Source: Eonycteris spelaea | Lineage: Eukaryota > Chordata > Mammalia > Chiroptera > Pteropodidae | Length of the DNA: 64,000 nt | Assembly: GCA_003508835.1 (NCBI GenBank) | Contig: PUFA01000003.1 | Span: 13,121,501-13,185,500, forward strand | Direction of reading: 5' to 3' | Part shown: in pieces, positions 1-12,470 of the stretch | Layout of the letters: each line of letters opens with the position of its first letter | Numbering within the stretch: position 1 is the stretch's first letter | The notes under the pieces: generated by a model | What the model was told of the DNA's origin: nothing | Database searches by the model: none | The model's input: the letters and a program-made list of their open reading frames with translations, nothing else | Position numbers and translations under genes: made by a program

Positions 1-101
1 GATAATTTTGAAAAGAGCTGGCAATAGAATTAAATGCTAGACATCAGTTCTGGGAGGAAGAAAAAAGTTTCAGGGCACAGGAATAAGGACTAGTGCAAAA
101 A

Positions 102-103
<2 letters not shown>

Positions 104-132
<29 letters not shown>
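104..132. repeat. Poly-T tract (29 T)
   Basis: An uninterrupted run of T starts after 'aaaaatc' and ends before 'ggctttgg'. It could be the antisense tail of a retroposon, but neither flank looks like a SINE or L1 body, so it is reported only as a homopolymer. Confidence 0.95.
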
Positions 133-1107
133 GGCTTTGGTCAAGATGAAGGCATAGATATATAGCATCATCTAAGGGATGAGTATTTGAAGAAAGGTCT
201 GTGGTAACCACTGGGACATAAGATCACAGCTCTGTGAAGGGAACTCTTTTTATTTTATCTGGTCATGGAACAAGGATGAGCTCTTGAATTAAAGCTGCAC
301 GTGGGCTTAGCTAAGGGAAGTTTTGAAAAGACTGAATCAGGAGCACTAGGAAAAATTGACACTAATGAGCATGGCTAAAAGTTAAAAAAGATTATGGATA
401 GTTTTGATATCTGATATTCATTATTTTAACAAAAAGAGGTCCATGGTATCCCCTTTTAGTATTATATGTTACCTGTCCTTAGAATCCAAAATCATATTTT
501 GCTTCTCTGGTACAGATTCAGTCATTTCCAATTGGTAATTACATAACTCCCTCCTCTTCCCCAAGGAGAGAGTCCATTTTACAAATGCAATATACAAATA
601 AATAAAGGCACCAGTGGAGCTAGACCTGCAAGCTTTTAGAGAGTCGATAAAATTTGATTAAATTCTTCTTTTGTTGTTATTATGTTTTCATCACCTTTGT
701 CATTGTGTCTACACTTCTGAACTCCACCTGGGAGCGGCAGTAACAAGGTATCACAAAACTGGCTTTTCTCACTCTAATTCCAACCTGCCAGAAGCAGCAA
801 GCACGAGAAATCTCAGGAGAAAACCCCTTGTCATACAATTTACTGCCCAATTTTGCAAACCCGAGAGGTTTAGCTACTAGTAGTTTCCAGAGTTTCAAAT
901 ATGCTTACTAGTTTGGGGCTATTTATTCATAATAAACTTCTAAACATTCAAGATCAAAACCATGGGTTTTCAGCCGAGAGTAGTCTGATGAGTATTTCCT
1001 TGAGGATTTCGGGGAAAGAGAGAAGTTCAATATACAGAGGATGCCATATAATTCGACTTCTCTGTTACTACCTAATATTTATAGTGAAAACTGTGCCATT
1101 GCAGAGC
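133..1107. other. Unassigned non-coding DNA
   Basis: No repeat family or gene is recognised here. The open frames of about 70 codons on both strands overlap each other and show no domain, so I treat them as chance. Confidence 0.6.
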
Positions 1108-1255
1108 TAAAAGAGACCTTGGAGATAATCTGATGTAATAAGTTCATTTTGTAGAAAAGTCTGAAAATGAGTTATCCAAGATCACACAGTAATTTAGTAG
1201 AAGAATAGATATAAGAATCTGGGTTTATAACTCTGTAAAAGCAGATCCTGCATTC
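1108..1255 (-). mobile_element. MIR-family SINE relic, antisense
   Basis: The order 'gagaccttggagataatctgatg', 'cattttgtagaaaagtctgaaaatgag', 'ccaagatcacacagt' and 'gaatctgggttt' follows the reverse complement of a MIR/MIR3 core. That core typically reads as a cattttacagatgagg block, then an aaggtcacacag block, then a gattcgaaccc block. It is heavily diverged, as expected for this old family. Confidence 0.65.
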
Positions 1256-2690
1256 AGAAATTGAATTGAATTCACTTCAACAGAAGCCCAGAGCTGTTCT
1301 ACCAAAGAAGTAAAAGGCATAATATTTTTCCTCAATAGCCTTATACTGTCTACAAAACACATGGGTAAAGCAGATGATTCTTTTTGACTCCATATGATTC
1401 TAACCTAAACTGAATCCATTGAAATAATAAATTTGAGATGCTCTAATCCAGAAACCTTATTGAAAGTGGACATTAACTGATGCTTGAAGGATGGTAAGGA
1501 AATATATGAATAGATAGATGGATTCTTTCTGTACTATAATATAGAGATAAAAAGGCCATGAGATTTAAAAAAAAATGAGAATGAGGATCACATATGAGTG
1601 AAATAAAGACAGGAGAAACTGTATATAGTTACATTAATTAATTTAAATAATAACACTCAAACATTTTAGTTTTATTACATAATTTAATTTACTTTTAGAA
1701 TCTTCTTCTGAGCCTATTTAACTAGTTGTAGTAAACGCAAAATTGTGTCTAAAGTATCAAGTAGTAACTACAGATTTACTTCTTATTTTGCTTTTAAGTA
1801 TGTAAATTTTACTATAATCACATGTAGATGGTATATAAATATTTATTTCTTTTTTAGTTTTTATGTTAATACATTCTTGTTTTGAAATACTTAATACTCA
1901 TGAAACATTTCAAAAATAATAGAGTTCTTATGTAACTTTTCCTCACTTTCCCTAGTGATAACATCTTACAAAGGTGTAGTTTTAAAATCAGAATTTTATA
2001 TCACTACGGTACTATTATCTATTTTAAAAGTCCCATTATTTTAAGAATTCATTCTGAAATGTTTTGCTGATTGACCAAGACCTGGAAAACAGAGGGATTG
2101 AAATGAGGAAATGATTTAATACCTATTTTATTCAGAGTTCCTTTAAAATAGATGGCATATACAGAGGGGCAATTAAAGAGATTTCAAAGATAATTTTTAA
2201 AGGTGGGCGCAGAATTAAGAAAAAAATGAGAAGAGATAGTGAAGCTCCCTACAGTAGCAACACCTAAGCTTAAAGTGCAAGTGAGGGAAGCAATTAAGAA
2301 AACCGAGAGAGCTATACTATTCTTATAGCAGTGGTACAACAGTAGGGGCTTTGTAATTTGGGGAAAAGAAATAAACTATATGTACCTGTGGTCCTGCACA
2401 AAGCTGGCTGGGAATAAATATCCCAACTCATCCTCCCTCATGTGATCTTTTGCTGGTTCCTCCCTTTGTCCCAAACCAACCAGAAACCAGAAGATAAGAG
2501 AGAGCAGTCTGGCCCACTCAGTAAAGGGTAATTTCCTTAAATGCCTAGCAGAGTGAGAAGAGCAGATAATAAGTCCAGAGAGGAAAATAGGTATGTAGTT
2601 CAATGACATGAAAAACTGATTTTGTTAAAAGTACTGAGTTAATTCAATGGAGAAAGAACAGTTTGGTTTTTTTTTTAATCAAAAGATGTT
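1256..2690. other. Unassigned non-coding DNA
   Basis: AT-rich sequence with no recognised repeat, gene or RNA. The antisense open frame of 77 codons at 2376-2609 has no recognisable domain. Confidence 0.55.
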
Positions 2691-3875
2691 GGAACAATTT
2701 TATTTTCACAATGCACACACAGATAGACGCATAGAAAAAAAAGCAAAAAAAAAAAAAAAAAGCAAAAAACCCAAAACAAAATCCAAAACCCAAAACTTTG
2801 ATATGCTTATTAAAATAAATTCAAAATGAATTATAGACATCATTAAGAAACATAATGAAAACAGGAGAAAATCTTTCAATGGGTTGGGCAAAGGATTCTT
2901 AGATAGTCAAATGCATAAGCCATTAAAAAAACTTTATCAACATTAAACTTGTTTTTCATCAAAAGATATTGTTATGAAAATAAAAGGACAAACCACCAAT
3001 GGGAACAACAAAATATTTGCAAAACATATAACCAATAATGAACTTGTATCCTAAACATATAAAGAACTATCAAAGCTCATGAGTAAGGTAACAAACAATT
3101 AAAAATCCTGGGCAAATTATTTGAAGAGATAATTTATGAAAGAAATACAAATGACAAATGAATATGTGAAAAATATGCTAAATTCATTAGCCATTAGGGA
3201 TATCTAAATTAAAATTATGATGGGAGACCATGCACACTTATTAAAATCTAAAATTAAAAAAGGTCAAAAATGCCGAATGTTGGTACGAATATAGAAGAAC
3301 TGGAAAAGTCACTTTGAAAAAGAGTTGGCAGTTTATTACAAAGCTAAATGTACACTTATCATACTATCTATTCTACTCTTTCCTAAATATTTATATCTCA
3401 CTCAGGTGAAAGAAAGCATATGAACAGAAAATCTTGTACAGGCATATTCATAGTAGCTCTATTTGTAGTAGACAAAATCTGAGAACAATTCAAATAAGTA
3501 AATGGATAAACAAATTGTATTATATAGACATAATAAATTTGGGATTTGCATTTATTCAGAATAAAATATAAGGAACTATTGATCCTATATACTATATGAT
3601 ATATAAATATAGTATTCATATTTATACTATATGATGCATAAAAAAAATCTCACCAATGCAAACTAATCTATAGTGGCAGAAAGCAGACTGGTGGTTGGTT
3701 GCCTAAAGATTATGAGGGAGGCATTATAAAAGGGTGAAATAAAAACTTAGAAATGATGCATATGTTCACAATTTTGATCGTAGTGATGGTTTTTCAGGTA
3801 TGTATCACATCAAAACTGAACAAACTACACTTTAAATATATATATTTTGCAGCATGTCAATTATACCTCATTTAT
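2691..3875 (+). mobile_element. Old L1 (L1M-type) 3' end
   Basis: This is the tail of L1 ORF2 plus 3' UTR, badly decayed. Landmarks in L1 order are 'ggagaaaatcttt' (2865-2877), 'cttgtatcctaaacatataaagaact' (about 3043-3068), 'cattagggatatctaaattaaaa' (about 3192-3214), 'tcatagtagctctatttg' (about 3448-3465), 'gtaaatggataaacaaattgta' (about 3498-3519), 'gcaaactaatctatagtggcagaaagcag' (about 3658-3686) and a terminal 'catgtcaattatacctca' (3853-3870). ORF2 is broken by many stops and indels, so no reverse transcriptase can be encoded. A pure A-rich tract (2734-2768) lies in or at its 5' edge. The 5' limit is uncertain because similarity fades upstream of about 2790. Confidence 0.85.
2734..2768. 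repeat. A-rich simple repeat
   Basis: Two A runs separated by single 'gc' interruptions. They give rise to a meaningless lysine-rich open frame on the + strand and a Phe-rich one on the - strand. Confidence 0.9.
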
Positions 3876-5936
3876 ATACTAATAAATATTCCAAATTCCA
3901 GTCTCTTACTTCTTTTAGTCTTTCTCATTTTACCACATGGTCCACTCTATTTCATATTCTAATGTTTCAGCTTTTCTTTTGATGTAAGAAGACTTGCATT
4001 TCATAAAATAAAGAAGCAATGAACTGATAAATTTTAATTAAGAACTTATACAAAGAGCCTGGTATAATTAAAAACAACAATATAACCTCTGAATTATTGT
4101 ACCAATTGCATTAAAATCATCAATTTTTGTTTTCCTCTCTTCTAGTAGATGTGTAATCTCTGAGTGCCTTATTGAATTTTTAGTACAATTCTGATGCAGT
4201 CATCTTTCCATATGCAATTTAAAATGAATGAATGAGTGATGTCTAGTCTTAAGGATATAGCAATTTAGTATTGGGGTGAAAGCAAAAATTTGTCACAATT
4301 TATGTAAGAGCAATAAAAAACTCACATCACAAATAGGCAAAAAATTGCCTAGATAAACAGTGTGGGAGAGAAAGGGTACAAAACAGTTATAGGGCAACAA
4401 CAAAATCTAAGAGGTATGACGAAGCAAGCGATATGAAAAGTTGATGGAAATCATTTGACTTTTCACCACATGGCCACCCATCTCTGTCCCTTTCTACTTG
4501 CCTGACACTTCTCAGAGCATTTTTATTATTTAAAGGGTTATCTGTTGTTTCTTTGTGCTCTGCCTGGCTTCTGCCATTTATGTTTCTCCTTCTGGCTACT
4601 TCAGAAAGGTGGTTTTCATGCCTAAACAATAGGGTAAACACCAGTGTGAGAGACCACTCATTCCTATTCAGAAAAATGCTATGAAATTTTAGCTGGGGTC
4701 CCGAAGATCTCACTGAAGTGTAGTTTCCTCTTCATTCTTTTTTTACAGAGAGAATTTTTTTAAAAGACTCTCGCTGGTCTGTTAAAACCCTTTTCTCTTA
4801 AGCTGTACCACTGCATGCTTTCCATTATGAGCATGGTTAAATGATTCTTAATGAATTCCCTTTATCAGTAAGACTCAGCTCAGAGGAGGATTTGCTACTT
4901 TTAATTCTATATGGAACACAAATGAATCACAGAATTGTTCTGTGCTATTACTGAGAAGATATGTGGCCTTCATTTAATTACATTAAATTTTCAATTTTTG
5001 AGAATTTTCTCTAAGGTATGTGACTATACATATTGGGTATAAGGGATATGGGAAAAAAATATATATCCAGGGTCTAGAATTGAAGTTGGTGATTATTTAA
5101 AGAAGAGTTGAGCTCTAGGATAGCTTGAGCCATGTAACAGGTGACCAGAGTGAAAGTGCTTCTCAGAACTGGTGGACATTAACATGCATTAAAGTGGTCA
5201 AGAGATCATGATTATCCGGGCGTTTGGGGATATTGCTATTTGAAGATCAAGCATTTAGAATATCAGTTGAGGAAAGTTCCAAGAGAGTTACAGTATGCTT
5301 CAGTGATCTTCCTCCGAGAGTTACTCCAATTGTTGCCTGTATAGATTACTTACTAATTAATCACACAGTGTATTTCATAGTAGTCTTGAATTGTAAATAA
5401 AATAATTCTTGCTGTATGCTTCTCCTGTATTTCCCCAGATTACAGGATTCTCTGGATCAAAGTCCATGAGTACTTACTTAACTTAGATAAGTATAAGTTA
5501 AATGGTTTGTGCCAGATAAATAAATGTTATTTTTGATATCACCAAAACTCAGAATGAAAAATGTGAAAATAAGTATAGCAGAATTAAAGAGGATATTATA
5601 AAATCTTGAAAAATTTAAGGCTCATAAAAAGAAGTCCCACTTACATGTCAAGTCTAGAAGAGGCATGAAAATTACTACTTTACAGACATTGAATGGATTT
5701 AAAAGCCAAAATATAGGAAGAAGTAAATATTAATGGATGAAAAGGAAAATGTATATTTAGGAGGCATTGCTAACTTTCCAAGTTAAAAGAATGTAACAGC
5801 AAGTACAACAATAGAAAAATCCATGGATTTTACTGACTTTCCTAGATCTTGTGAAAAACTTCATCTTGGGTTTAAAGTCATGTATTCTTAAGATCTTGTT
5901 AGAGTGACACAAAGCAGGGACATAACAGATGACAGA
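3876..5936. other. Unassigned non-coding DNA
   Basis: No recognisable repeat or gene. The longest open frame, antisense at 4387-4713 (108 codons), has mixed composition without a domain. I see nothing else that can be supported. Confidence 0.5.
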
Positions 5937-6355
5937 TGTATCTGTTTCCTATTGGTGCTATAACAGATAACAAAAAAGTTTGTGGCTTAAAAAAAGAGCA
6001 ACATTTTTTCTCATTTTTCTAAAGGCCAAGAACCCGAAATCAATATCACTAGTACACTATTAAAATGTCAGCAGGACCGCCCTTCCTCTAGAGTTTCTAG
6101 GAGAGAATCATTTCCTTGCCTCTTCCAGCTGTTGCTGGCTACTGGCATTCCACATTTGTGCCTGAATAACTCTAAACTCTGCCTCTGTAGTCACATTGCC
6201 TTCTCTTCTGTCTGCTCCTCTCTCTTATAAGGACACTTATGATTGCATTTAGGGAACACCCAGATAATCTAATCCAAATCTCTTGATCTCAAAATCTTTC
6301 ACTAAACCACATATGCAAAGATCTTTTTTTCCAAATAAAATAACATTGAGAGGTT
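5937..6355 (-). mobile_element. MLT1-type MaLR LTR, antisense
   Basis: The left edge 'tgtatctgtttcctattggtgctataaca' is the reverse complement of the MLT1 3' end ('...taacagca..aggaaactaataca'). Then follow 'gtggcttaaa', 'aaaatgtcagcaggaccgc', 'gagagaatcatttccttgcctcttccagct', 'tcttataaggacac' and 'gatctcaaaatc' in the expected antisense order. ERVL-MaLR LTRs of this type are non-autonomous retrovirus-like remnants. No internal region or second LTR is visible nearby, so this is a solo or fragmentary LTR. Confidence 0.88.
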
Positions 6356-6474
6356 GCAGAGATTATGTTCTGGCATCTTGGGAAGCAATTACCAGCTGTT
6401 ACTACCATAACAACTATCATTGCTGTTGATGTTCGTAAATGTAGCATCATATTTTTAACTTTGTCTCTGTGATT

Positions 6475-6675
6475 AGACAGAGCTGAATTCACATTCTGTA
6501 TTTAAGTCATATTGAAGAAATTATGTACTTCTCTGTATTTCAATTTCCCCATCTGTTAAATGGGATATGCATGAGTAGTATCTCACAATATTGTCATCAT
6601 GATCAAATAGGATAATGTATAAAAAAAACTTTAGCACAGTTTGGACTTAGAAAGTTCTCAATAAATTAAAGCTAT
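6475..6675 (+). mobile_element. MIR SINE relic, sense
   Basis: The core 'tatttcaatttccccatctgttaaatggga' followed by '..atgatcaaataggataatgtat', 'tagcacagt' and 'aagttctcaataaa' matches the MIR 3' half in order. Confidence 0.8.
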
Positions 6676-6759
6676 AATTATTTTTAAAAAAGTAATAAAC
6701 CCTCAGTTATTCAAAACAAATTGTCAGTTAATTTAAGAGTTACAAAAAGTCTTAAAGCT

Positions 6760-6920
6760 TGGTTGCTGTTTTCAGAAGATTATAATCTAATTGGTGAGAT
6801 AAAATTTACATGTGTACAAGAATAACAGAGAAGTAAGAAATGCATATTGTAAATCACAAATGATAGAGCTGTTTAAAATGAGTATTAATCAAGGACAAGA
6901 CAGTTTTTTAACAAAGGTTT
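6760..6920 (+). mobile_element. L2 LINE fragment
   Basis: The motif 'agattataatctaattggtgagataaaa' followed by 'gtgtacaagaataacagagaa' resembles the L2 3' region ('..cttacaatctagtggggagacagac..'). It is weakly conserved. Confidence 0.45.
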
Positions 6921-7128
6921 AGTATTAGTGAAGCTTACAGATAGTAGATGCAAAGTCACATGGGAATAGAGTGTGTACTGTTATAGGAAAGTATAAGATA
7001 GGGCAGTAAGCAACTGACAGAATAGTACACAGAGGGTGCATTAAAGACTGGAGTAAAGTATTAGAATGGTAGGCTAAAGATGGGTGGTAGTCAATACACA
7101 AGCTTAGAAGTTCCATGAAGGCAATGGC

Positions 7129-7157
7129 CATCTCTCTCTCTCTCCGTCTCTGTCTCC

Positions 7158-7188
<31 letters not shown>

Positions 7189-7190
7189 TT
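7129..7190. repeat. (CT)n microsatellite with CGT interruptions
   Basis: A pyrimidine tract built of 'tctc' units, with 'ccgtctctgtct' variants spaced regularly inside it. The long homopurine/homopyrimidine character makes triplex (H-DNA) formation possible. Confidence 0.95.
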
Positions 7191-7216
7191 ACATGAATAT
7201 ATTCTTATCCCTTGGT

Positions 7217-7244
7217 TTCAAACAATATTATTCAAACAATATTA
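7217..7244. repeat. 14-bp perfect tandem duplication
   Basis: The unit 'ttcaaacaatatta' occurs twice head to tail with no mismatch. The lack of mismatches suggests a recent slippage-type duplication. Confidence 0.9.
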
Positions 7245-7369
7245 GCGTCATGATCAAATGAGAAGATGAATGAACAGTGAACAGGGATTTAAAAAAATAA
7301 AAAGATAAATTAAAAAAAAATAAGATTTCCCTGAAGCTATGATTACCTAGGCAAATATATTAAACTAGG

Positions 7370-7582
7370 ATGTCTAAACCATGGCACTACTGACGTTTTG
7401 GCTGGAGAAGTCTTCGTTGGGGTGCAGGGATGCTGTCCTGCACATCGTATAATGTAAGATTTTAACCATCTCTGGCCTCTACTCACTTTCACCCCAGTTT
7501 CACCTCTCCCCAAGCTGTGATAACAATGTCTCTAGACATTTCCAAATGTCCTTAAGAACGTGGGGGCAAAAATCTCCCACAC
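7370..7582 (-). mobile_element. MER20 hAT-Charlie MITE, antisense
   Basis: The order 'catggcactactgacgttttgg', 'ggatgctgtcctgcacatcgtataatgtaag', 'ctggcctctactcac', 'ccagtttcacctctcccc', 'gtctctagacatttccaaatgtcc' and 'gggggcaaaaatct' follows MER20 in reverse orientation over nearly its full length of about 220 bp. MER20 is a non-coding element mobilised long ago by a hAT transposase. Some copies in placental mammals are known to act as enhancers, but nothing here shows that this one does. Confidence 0.9.
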
Positions 7583-10500
7583 CAAAGTATTTGGTTAAAT
7601 CAAATGAAGCATTATGAGAATTAATTTCAGTTGAAAAGTGTTTCAAAACAAGAGAAGTTGAAATAAAATCAACCAAATATACTAATACAGCTCCAGAAGA
7701 CATGTACGCTACTGAATTTACCTAGTGAAATCTAGAACTCAATTTCCCTGGTAACATAATAGTATAAGGATTTTGTAAAATTGCAAAAATGCATTTTTTT
7801 AAAAAAATTCAAAACCATAGACTGAAATGTTTATTTCTTCAGGTGTTGTCATCGCTAATACTTTTGGAGGGGAGGCTCTTAATGAAGCAGGAGGCACTGG
7901 CCTCCCAGGGTTATTTAGAAGCCTGTGTCCTGCAGTTCTACACCTCATGTTTGCTTACAGAGGACACTCGCATACCCAGGGGCACCACTGCACATCTGTT
8001 ATCAGAACTAGACTTGATTTAAAGGGAACAAAGAAAACACATATTGATTTCTGCTGCATTAAATACATTTACACATCAAAGGAAAAGAATACAGAAATGT
8101 TTCAATTTGAGTTACCTACTTAAAATTCCATTATTAAAAAAAAATCATCTTCTCTAGCAAATTTGCTTATATTAATTTTTTTACACTTTTATAGTCAAAT
8201 AGTTTCCTTTTCGGGCTGTGTTTTCTGGAATACAATGAAACTGGCTATGGCCCTAGGAAAACAAAATATGCAAATGCATGTTTAGCATAACAATACAAAG
8301 ACATGAATTTGGAAATACTCCATACTATAAAATTTAATACTAGGGACTCCAGATAGAGTTTTCATTAACTCATGGTAATAGAACAAAGTGTGAACCTGAA
8401 GAAAATTAAGTTCACAGATAATTCAAGAATTCCTCTGTCTTAAGGATTATTTAAATAAGTTCTAGCTCCAGGCAAAATTATAAAGTTGCTAAAATTAGAA
8501 GGAAAAGCCTTAATTTCTTCTTTAATAGCTTATTTTCCTTATTGATTACACCAATATCTGGGCATCTAATACATTAATGCTTTTATGTGGGTAATTTATT
8601 TATTAATGTGTTCAACAAATATTTGATGCTTACTGTGTACAACAGTATTCAACAATGATATTTTCAAGATGAATATCTTATGGATATCTATTTTCCTGAC
8701 CTCATTTTTGTCCTTAATTAAGGTATCTTTGCCCAACTTGATTTCTTCCAAAATCTAATTTTCCCTTTGTATATAAGAGTTTTGTTCTATTTTAAAGATA
8801 TGATGAATAAATGATTACTAGTATATTTCTTAATGATATATGACCCCTCTCTAATAAGAAATATCATGATAATAGAATATTTTAAAATAACAGAAAGTAG
8901 AAATTTTTTAGCAGTGTTATTTGGGGGTGAGGCTTATTATAACATCCAATTACATGATCTAAGGAGCCTATATTTCTGATTATTTGGAGTATATGCTTCT
9001 CAACTTCACTTTGTTTAGGAGCCCAGAAATTCATCTTGTCATTTGAGAAGAAAGATATTGGAGAATTTGGTTATTTGGCTAGAAGGAATTAATGAATAAA
9101 GAAAAAAAAAAAACATAAGTTAACTGCTATTCACTTCTGTCTCTAATGTAATTTTTTTTTTTCAGGTCAAAACTCTAACTTCCCAGTGGCCCAAAATCAC
9201 TGAGTTTTTGGTAATCCCTAGAAAGGACTATATGTAGCCGAAAGTACCAGGGGACGGAAATATAAGTGAAAAAATCACTGAATAGTAAACTCTGTTTCCA
9301 GATCTGTTCTAGACCCTGTGGAAATGCAGAAACTAATCCATAACTCATTTCTTCATGGGACAGCTAAGTAATGCAGCATGAAATACTCCAGAGCATCAAA
9401 GTGGATGGAGATCAACATGACTTGTCATGTTTAGTATGTCTCCATGGTGAGTTTTGATATATCCTTTATCTGTCTATATGCTACAAAGAAAAATATGTGA
9501 AAATAAGCTTTAGGATGATTAAATTACTCCATTTTGTTTTTATTTATGATTGTACAGTCCCTGAGGATAGTGTTTGAATGAATGCATTTTGACAGCTCAA
9601 CAGTACAATTTCTGTGTTCAGCATTAGATTACACATCGCTGTACTGATCTGTTACCTGCTTTGTTGCCTCGTCCTACATTTGGTTGTCTACCACTCACCA
9701 TTCAGTAGATAATTACCATCTTATATCTCTACCTTCAGATGATGCAAAATAAAACCAAGGGAATATAAAGAGAATCCAGACAATTTCATTTCCTTGAACC
9801 ACAATGAAATGTAATTTGTTTCTTTAAAGATTGCGAACCCATCGTGTATATTTAAGAACACTTGGATCTCAGTGTTAGCAGAAGGCAAATGAAAAGATAA
9901 GGGAAGCATTCTTTTACTGTACTCAAAAAATTGGTTCATATTTTCAAAACATTTTTTTTCCTCTAAGTATTCTTAAAGTCATTGGGAATTTTTATAATAA
10001 AAAATGTTCTAAGCACTCAGACTGTCCGCAATAGGGCTATAATAATGAATCACAGGTAGGTAGTTCTGTAAAACTTGATCTGAGTCTTTTGTGATATTAG
10101 GAAAGCCATACTTTTTTATCATGAGTAATGACTAACACTAGAGTCTGATATCTTTACCTGCTCTAATGTGGCCAGACTGGGTAGAATAAAACCTTCTCCC
10201 TTATTAAGCATATACTTCATAGAGCCAGAAGTCTCTAAGAGATATTGACTTGATTTTTGTTTCTTTATGTAACACATGCTTAATCATAATTTGAGTGTAG
10301 TCAGATGCTTCTCTATTTAACCATCTCTCTTCCACTAGTATGAAAAAATTAAACTGTCCAGTGTTAGATATCTCCTTTGGTTAAGACAGTAGCATTTCTT
10401 ATTAAAATGCAAATGTATTGTAAGACATTAATATCTTGTTACTAATTAGTTAATCAGTTTTATCTTGACAAAAAGAAGGACCATGAAACAATGGGAGATA

Positions 10501-10709
10501 GAGCCTGGGCAAGAATATTTAGAAGCTGAAAGATTGGCAAAGGCCTGAACTGTGGGGGTGTTGCTGGGAGGAAGGTTTAGATAAGGCAGCACAGAAGGAT
10601 TCTAGGAAGGCGGATAATATTCTGGGAGCATTGACACTTTCAGATCTGTCTTAAATCTTAATACTTGGGTAATTACAGATGCTAACTGAGCCAGTGACCT
10701 AACCTGAAA
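7583..10709. other. Unassigned non-coding DNA
   Basis: No gene is seen. A short MIR/L2-like phrase ('tcaacaaatatttgatgcttactgtgtac', about 8611-8639) and short A or T homopolymers near 9100 and 9150 are the only recognisable content. Overlapping frames at 7789-8123 (77 and 98 codons) have no domain. Confidence 0.5.
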
Positions 10710-10710
10710 T

Positions 10711-10728
10711 GTGTGTGTGTGTGTGTGT
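10711..10728. repeat. (GT)9 microsatellite
   Basis: Nine perfect GT units. Confidence 0.95.
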
Positions 10729-10936
10729 CCTGGAGAGTAGGGAAGAATCATATTGTTATGGGTATGGAATTGTATTCTGATCATTTAGATTTACTTTGGA
10801 GAAGACCTATCAGACAGAATTCATGACTTTTCCTGGACATATAAAATGCCTAAATTTGAGCAAACAACATGGCCACAATTTAAGGAGAAATAGCTGTGTT
10901 TTTGAGAGATATTAAGAAAACAAAGTCAAATAAAAC

Positions 10937-10969
10937 AATAATAATAATAATAGTAATAGTAATAATAAT
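10937..10969. repeat. (AAT)n trinucleotide array
   Basis: About eleven AAT-type units, two of them changed to 'agt'. It produces an Ile-rich meaningless frame. Confidence 0.95.
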
Positions 10970-11424
10970 GTTTTTGCAGCAGCCAGTTCATAGAATGAAA
11001 CCATATGAAAATAAAGGACAGCAAAATGTGAAAGAACATAGAAGAGCTGAGTTGGCCATAAAAGTCCCTAAATTCTTCATTCTTGTCCTTCCCATGTAAC
11101 ATCTTCAGAAAGTAGCCCTCTCTACACAGTAAATCTTAGTTTCAGTGGTACCTTTTACAAGTAGAATATGAGCTGGCATGTCAGAAGTCTTGATCAATAT
11201 TAGTAATAGCTAAATATCTTGAACCCTTACAATGAATCAGGCATTCTTCTAAGCATTTTATGAGGAAGAGTCCTTTCATACTGATTACAACGGCCAACTC
11301 GGAGAATTACAGTCAACTAAGGATACCATCTCAAAAGAGGAAGAATGTTGAAATGCTGAGTCTAGTGCTTCACCCTGACTTTCAAGATATCATGACAGAC
11401 ATTATTTTTTTATCTTACCTTTTA

Positions 11425-11640
11425 AATAATAATAGCTAATACTTTACTGTCATATTATATTTCCAATTCATTATCAACATTTTGTTTCTTAGAACATTAA
11501 CATGCTTATCACTTGTACTTTTTATATTGTTCTCAAAACAACCTTGGCATTAATGATAACAAAACCAAGACATAAATGAATAAAGTAATTTTTCCATGTC
11601 ACACAGGAATAATTATCAGAGCCAGGTTTTAAACTCGGGC
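11425..11640 (-). mobile_element. MIR SINE relic, antisense
   Basis: Reverse-MIR order is visible: 'aataatagctaatactt', 'ttgttctcaaaacaaccttggcatt', 'accaagacataaatgaataaagtaa', 'catgtcacacagg' and 'agagccaggttttaaactcggg'. Confidence 0.8.
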
Positions 11641-11974
11641 AAAAAGAAGAGCTTTTAGTCCCAAGTCATAGTGAGTGACTTTATGGGCCATGTCTTGCTG
11701 TGACTTCAGTAAGCCTCTTACTTCTCATTGGTCAAGTTTGTAAAATAAAAGGAGCGCCACTGGAATTCTACAGCTCTTAGCTTTCAAATTCTATGACCCA
11801 ATTTAGTGAAAATCTGAGAAAACAGTCACTTTATATGCCACTGTGGGGTCTAAACAGAGATTGCCTTAGAGCAGAAATTTGTATTATTTTACTTCGAAGA
11901 ATTTAACCCAGGATATACAAGATATAAGGCAAGCTGTGATAGATGAGAATACTTATTTGAGATTTATATATACC

Positions 11975-12300
11975 AGTATACAATTTGGGAACAACTGTAA
12001 CATCTAATAGAAAGGGATTGACTGTTTACATTTTGATTCATGATCATGCTCATATCAATATCATGTTTTTAGACAATAATTAACAATATTGAAAAAGCTC
12101 ACAACATAATAGTGGGTAAAAAATAAAACAAGATGTAAAATGATAAAGGACTATCCAGTCTTGATCGTTATTTATGTGTATATGTGTGTATGTGTTTACA
12201 TTTTTTCTAGGTGAATGCATACAAGTATTAGCTTTTTTTGGTAACGTAATTATACACGATTTCCATTTAAAAATTTTGCCAACCCACATTACTTTAAAGA
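11975..12300 (+). mobile_element. Possible L1/HAL1-type 3' fragment
   Basis: 'gaaaaagctcacaacataatagtgggtaaaaaataaaacaagatgtaaaatg' followed by TGTA-rich sequence resembles the 3' UTR phrase of old L1M/HAL1 elements ('..aagtgaaaaaagcaaggtgcagaac..'). Divergence is high and the assignment is tentative. Confidence 0.3.
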
Positions 12301-12438
12301 TTATAAAAATAAATTATTTCGAAACAAAATATATTCAACATCATATAATAAATTTCATGAATAATATCCCTCTTCTTTCTCTTTTTTTTCTTTTGAGCAT
12401 CTTAGAGGATCAATGAGGTTTTGACTTTTCCTAAATTG

Positions 12439-12470
12439 CCCCTGCCCCACCCCGTCCCACCCCTTGCCCC
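12439..12470 (-). other. Six-run C tract: predicted G-quadruplex (- strand) / i-motif (+ strand)
   Basis: C runs of 4, 4, 4, 3, 4 and 4 lie at 12439-12442, 12445-12448, 12450-12453, 12456-12458, 12460-12463 and 12467-12470, separated by loops of only 1-3 bases. The complementary strand therefore satisfies the canonical G3+ quadruplex rule with runs to spare. It lies about 290 bp upstream of the solo LTR in otherwise AT-rich DNA. Confidence 0.85.

Noticed and set aside
104..132. Poly-T as the tail of an antisense SINE or processed pseudogene
   Set aside because: Neither flank matches a SINE or L1 body or any recognised mRNA, and no flanking duplication was seen.
2647..2829. Lysine-rich frame resembling a basic nuclear protein
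   Set aside because: The lysines come from an A-rich simple repeat at the edge of an L1 relic.
3560..3640. AT-rich palindrome-like 'actatatgat' repeats
   Set aside because: They lie inside a decayed L1 3' UTR and are explained by local AT-rich drift.
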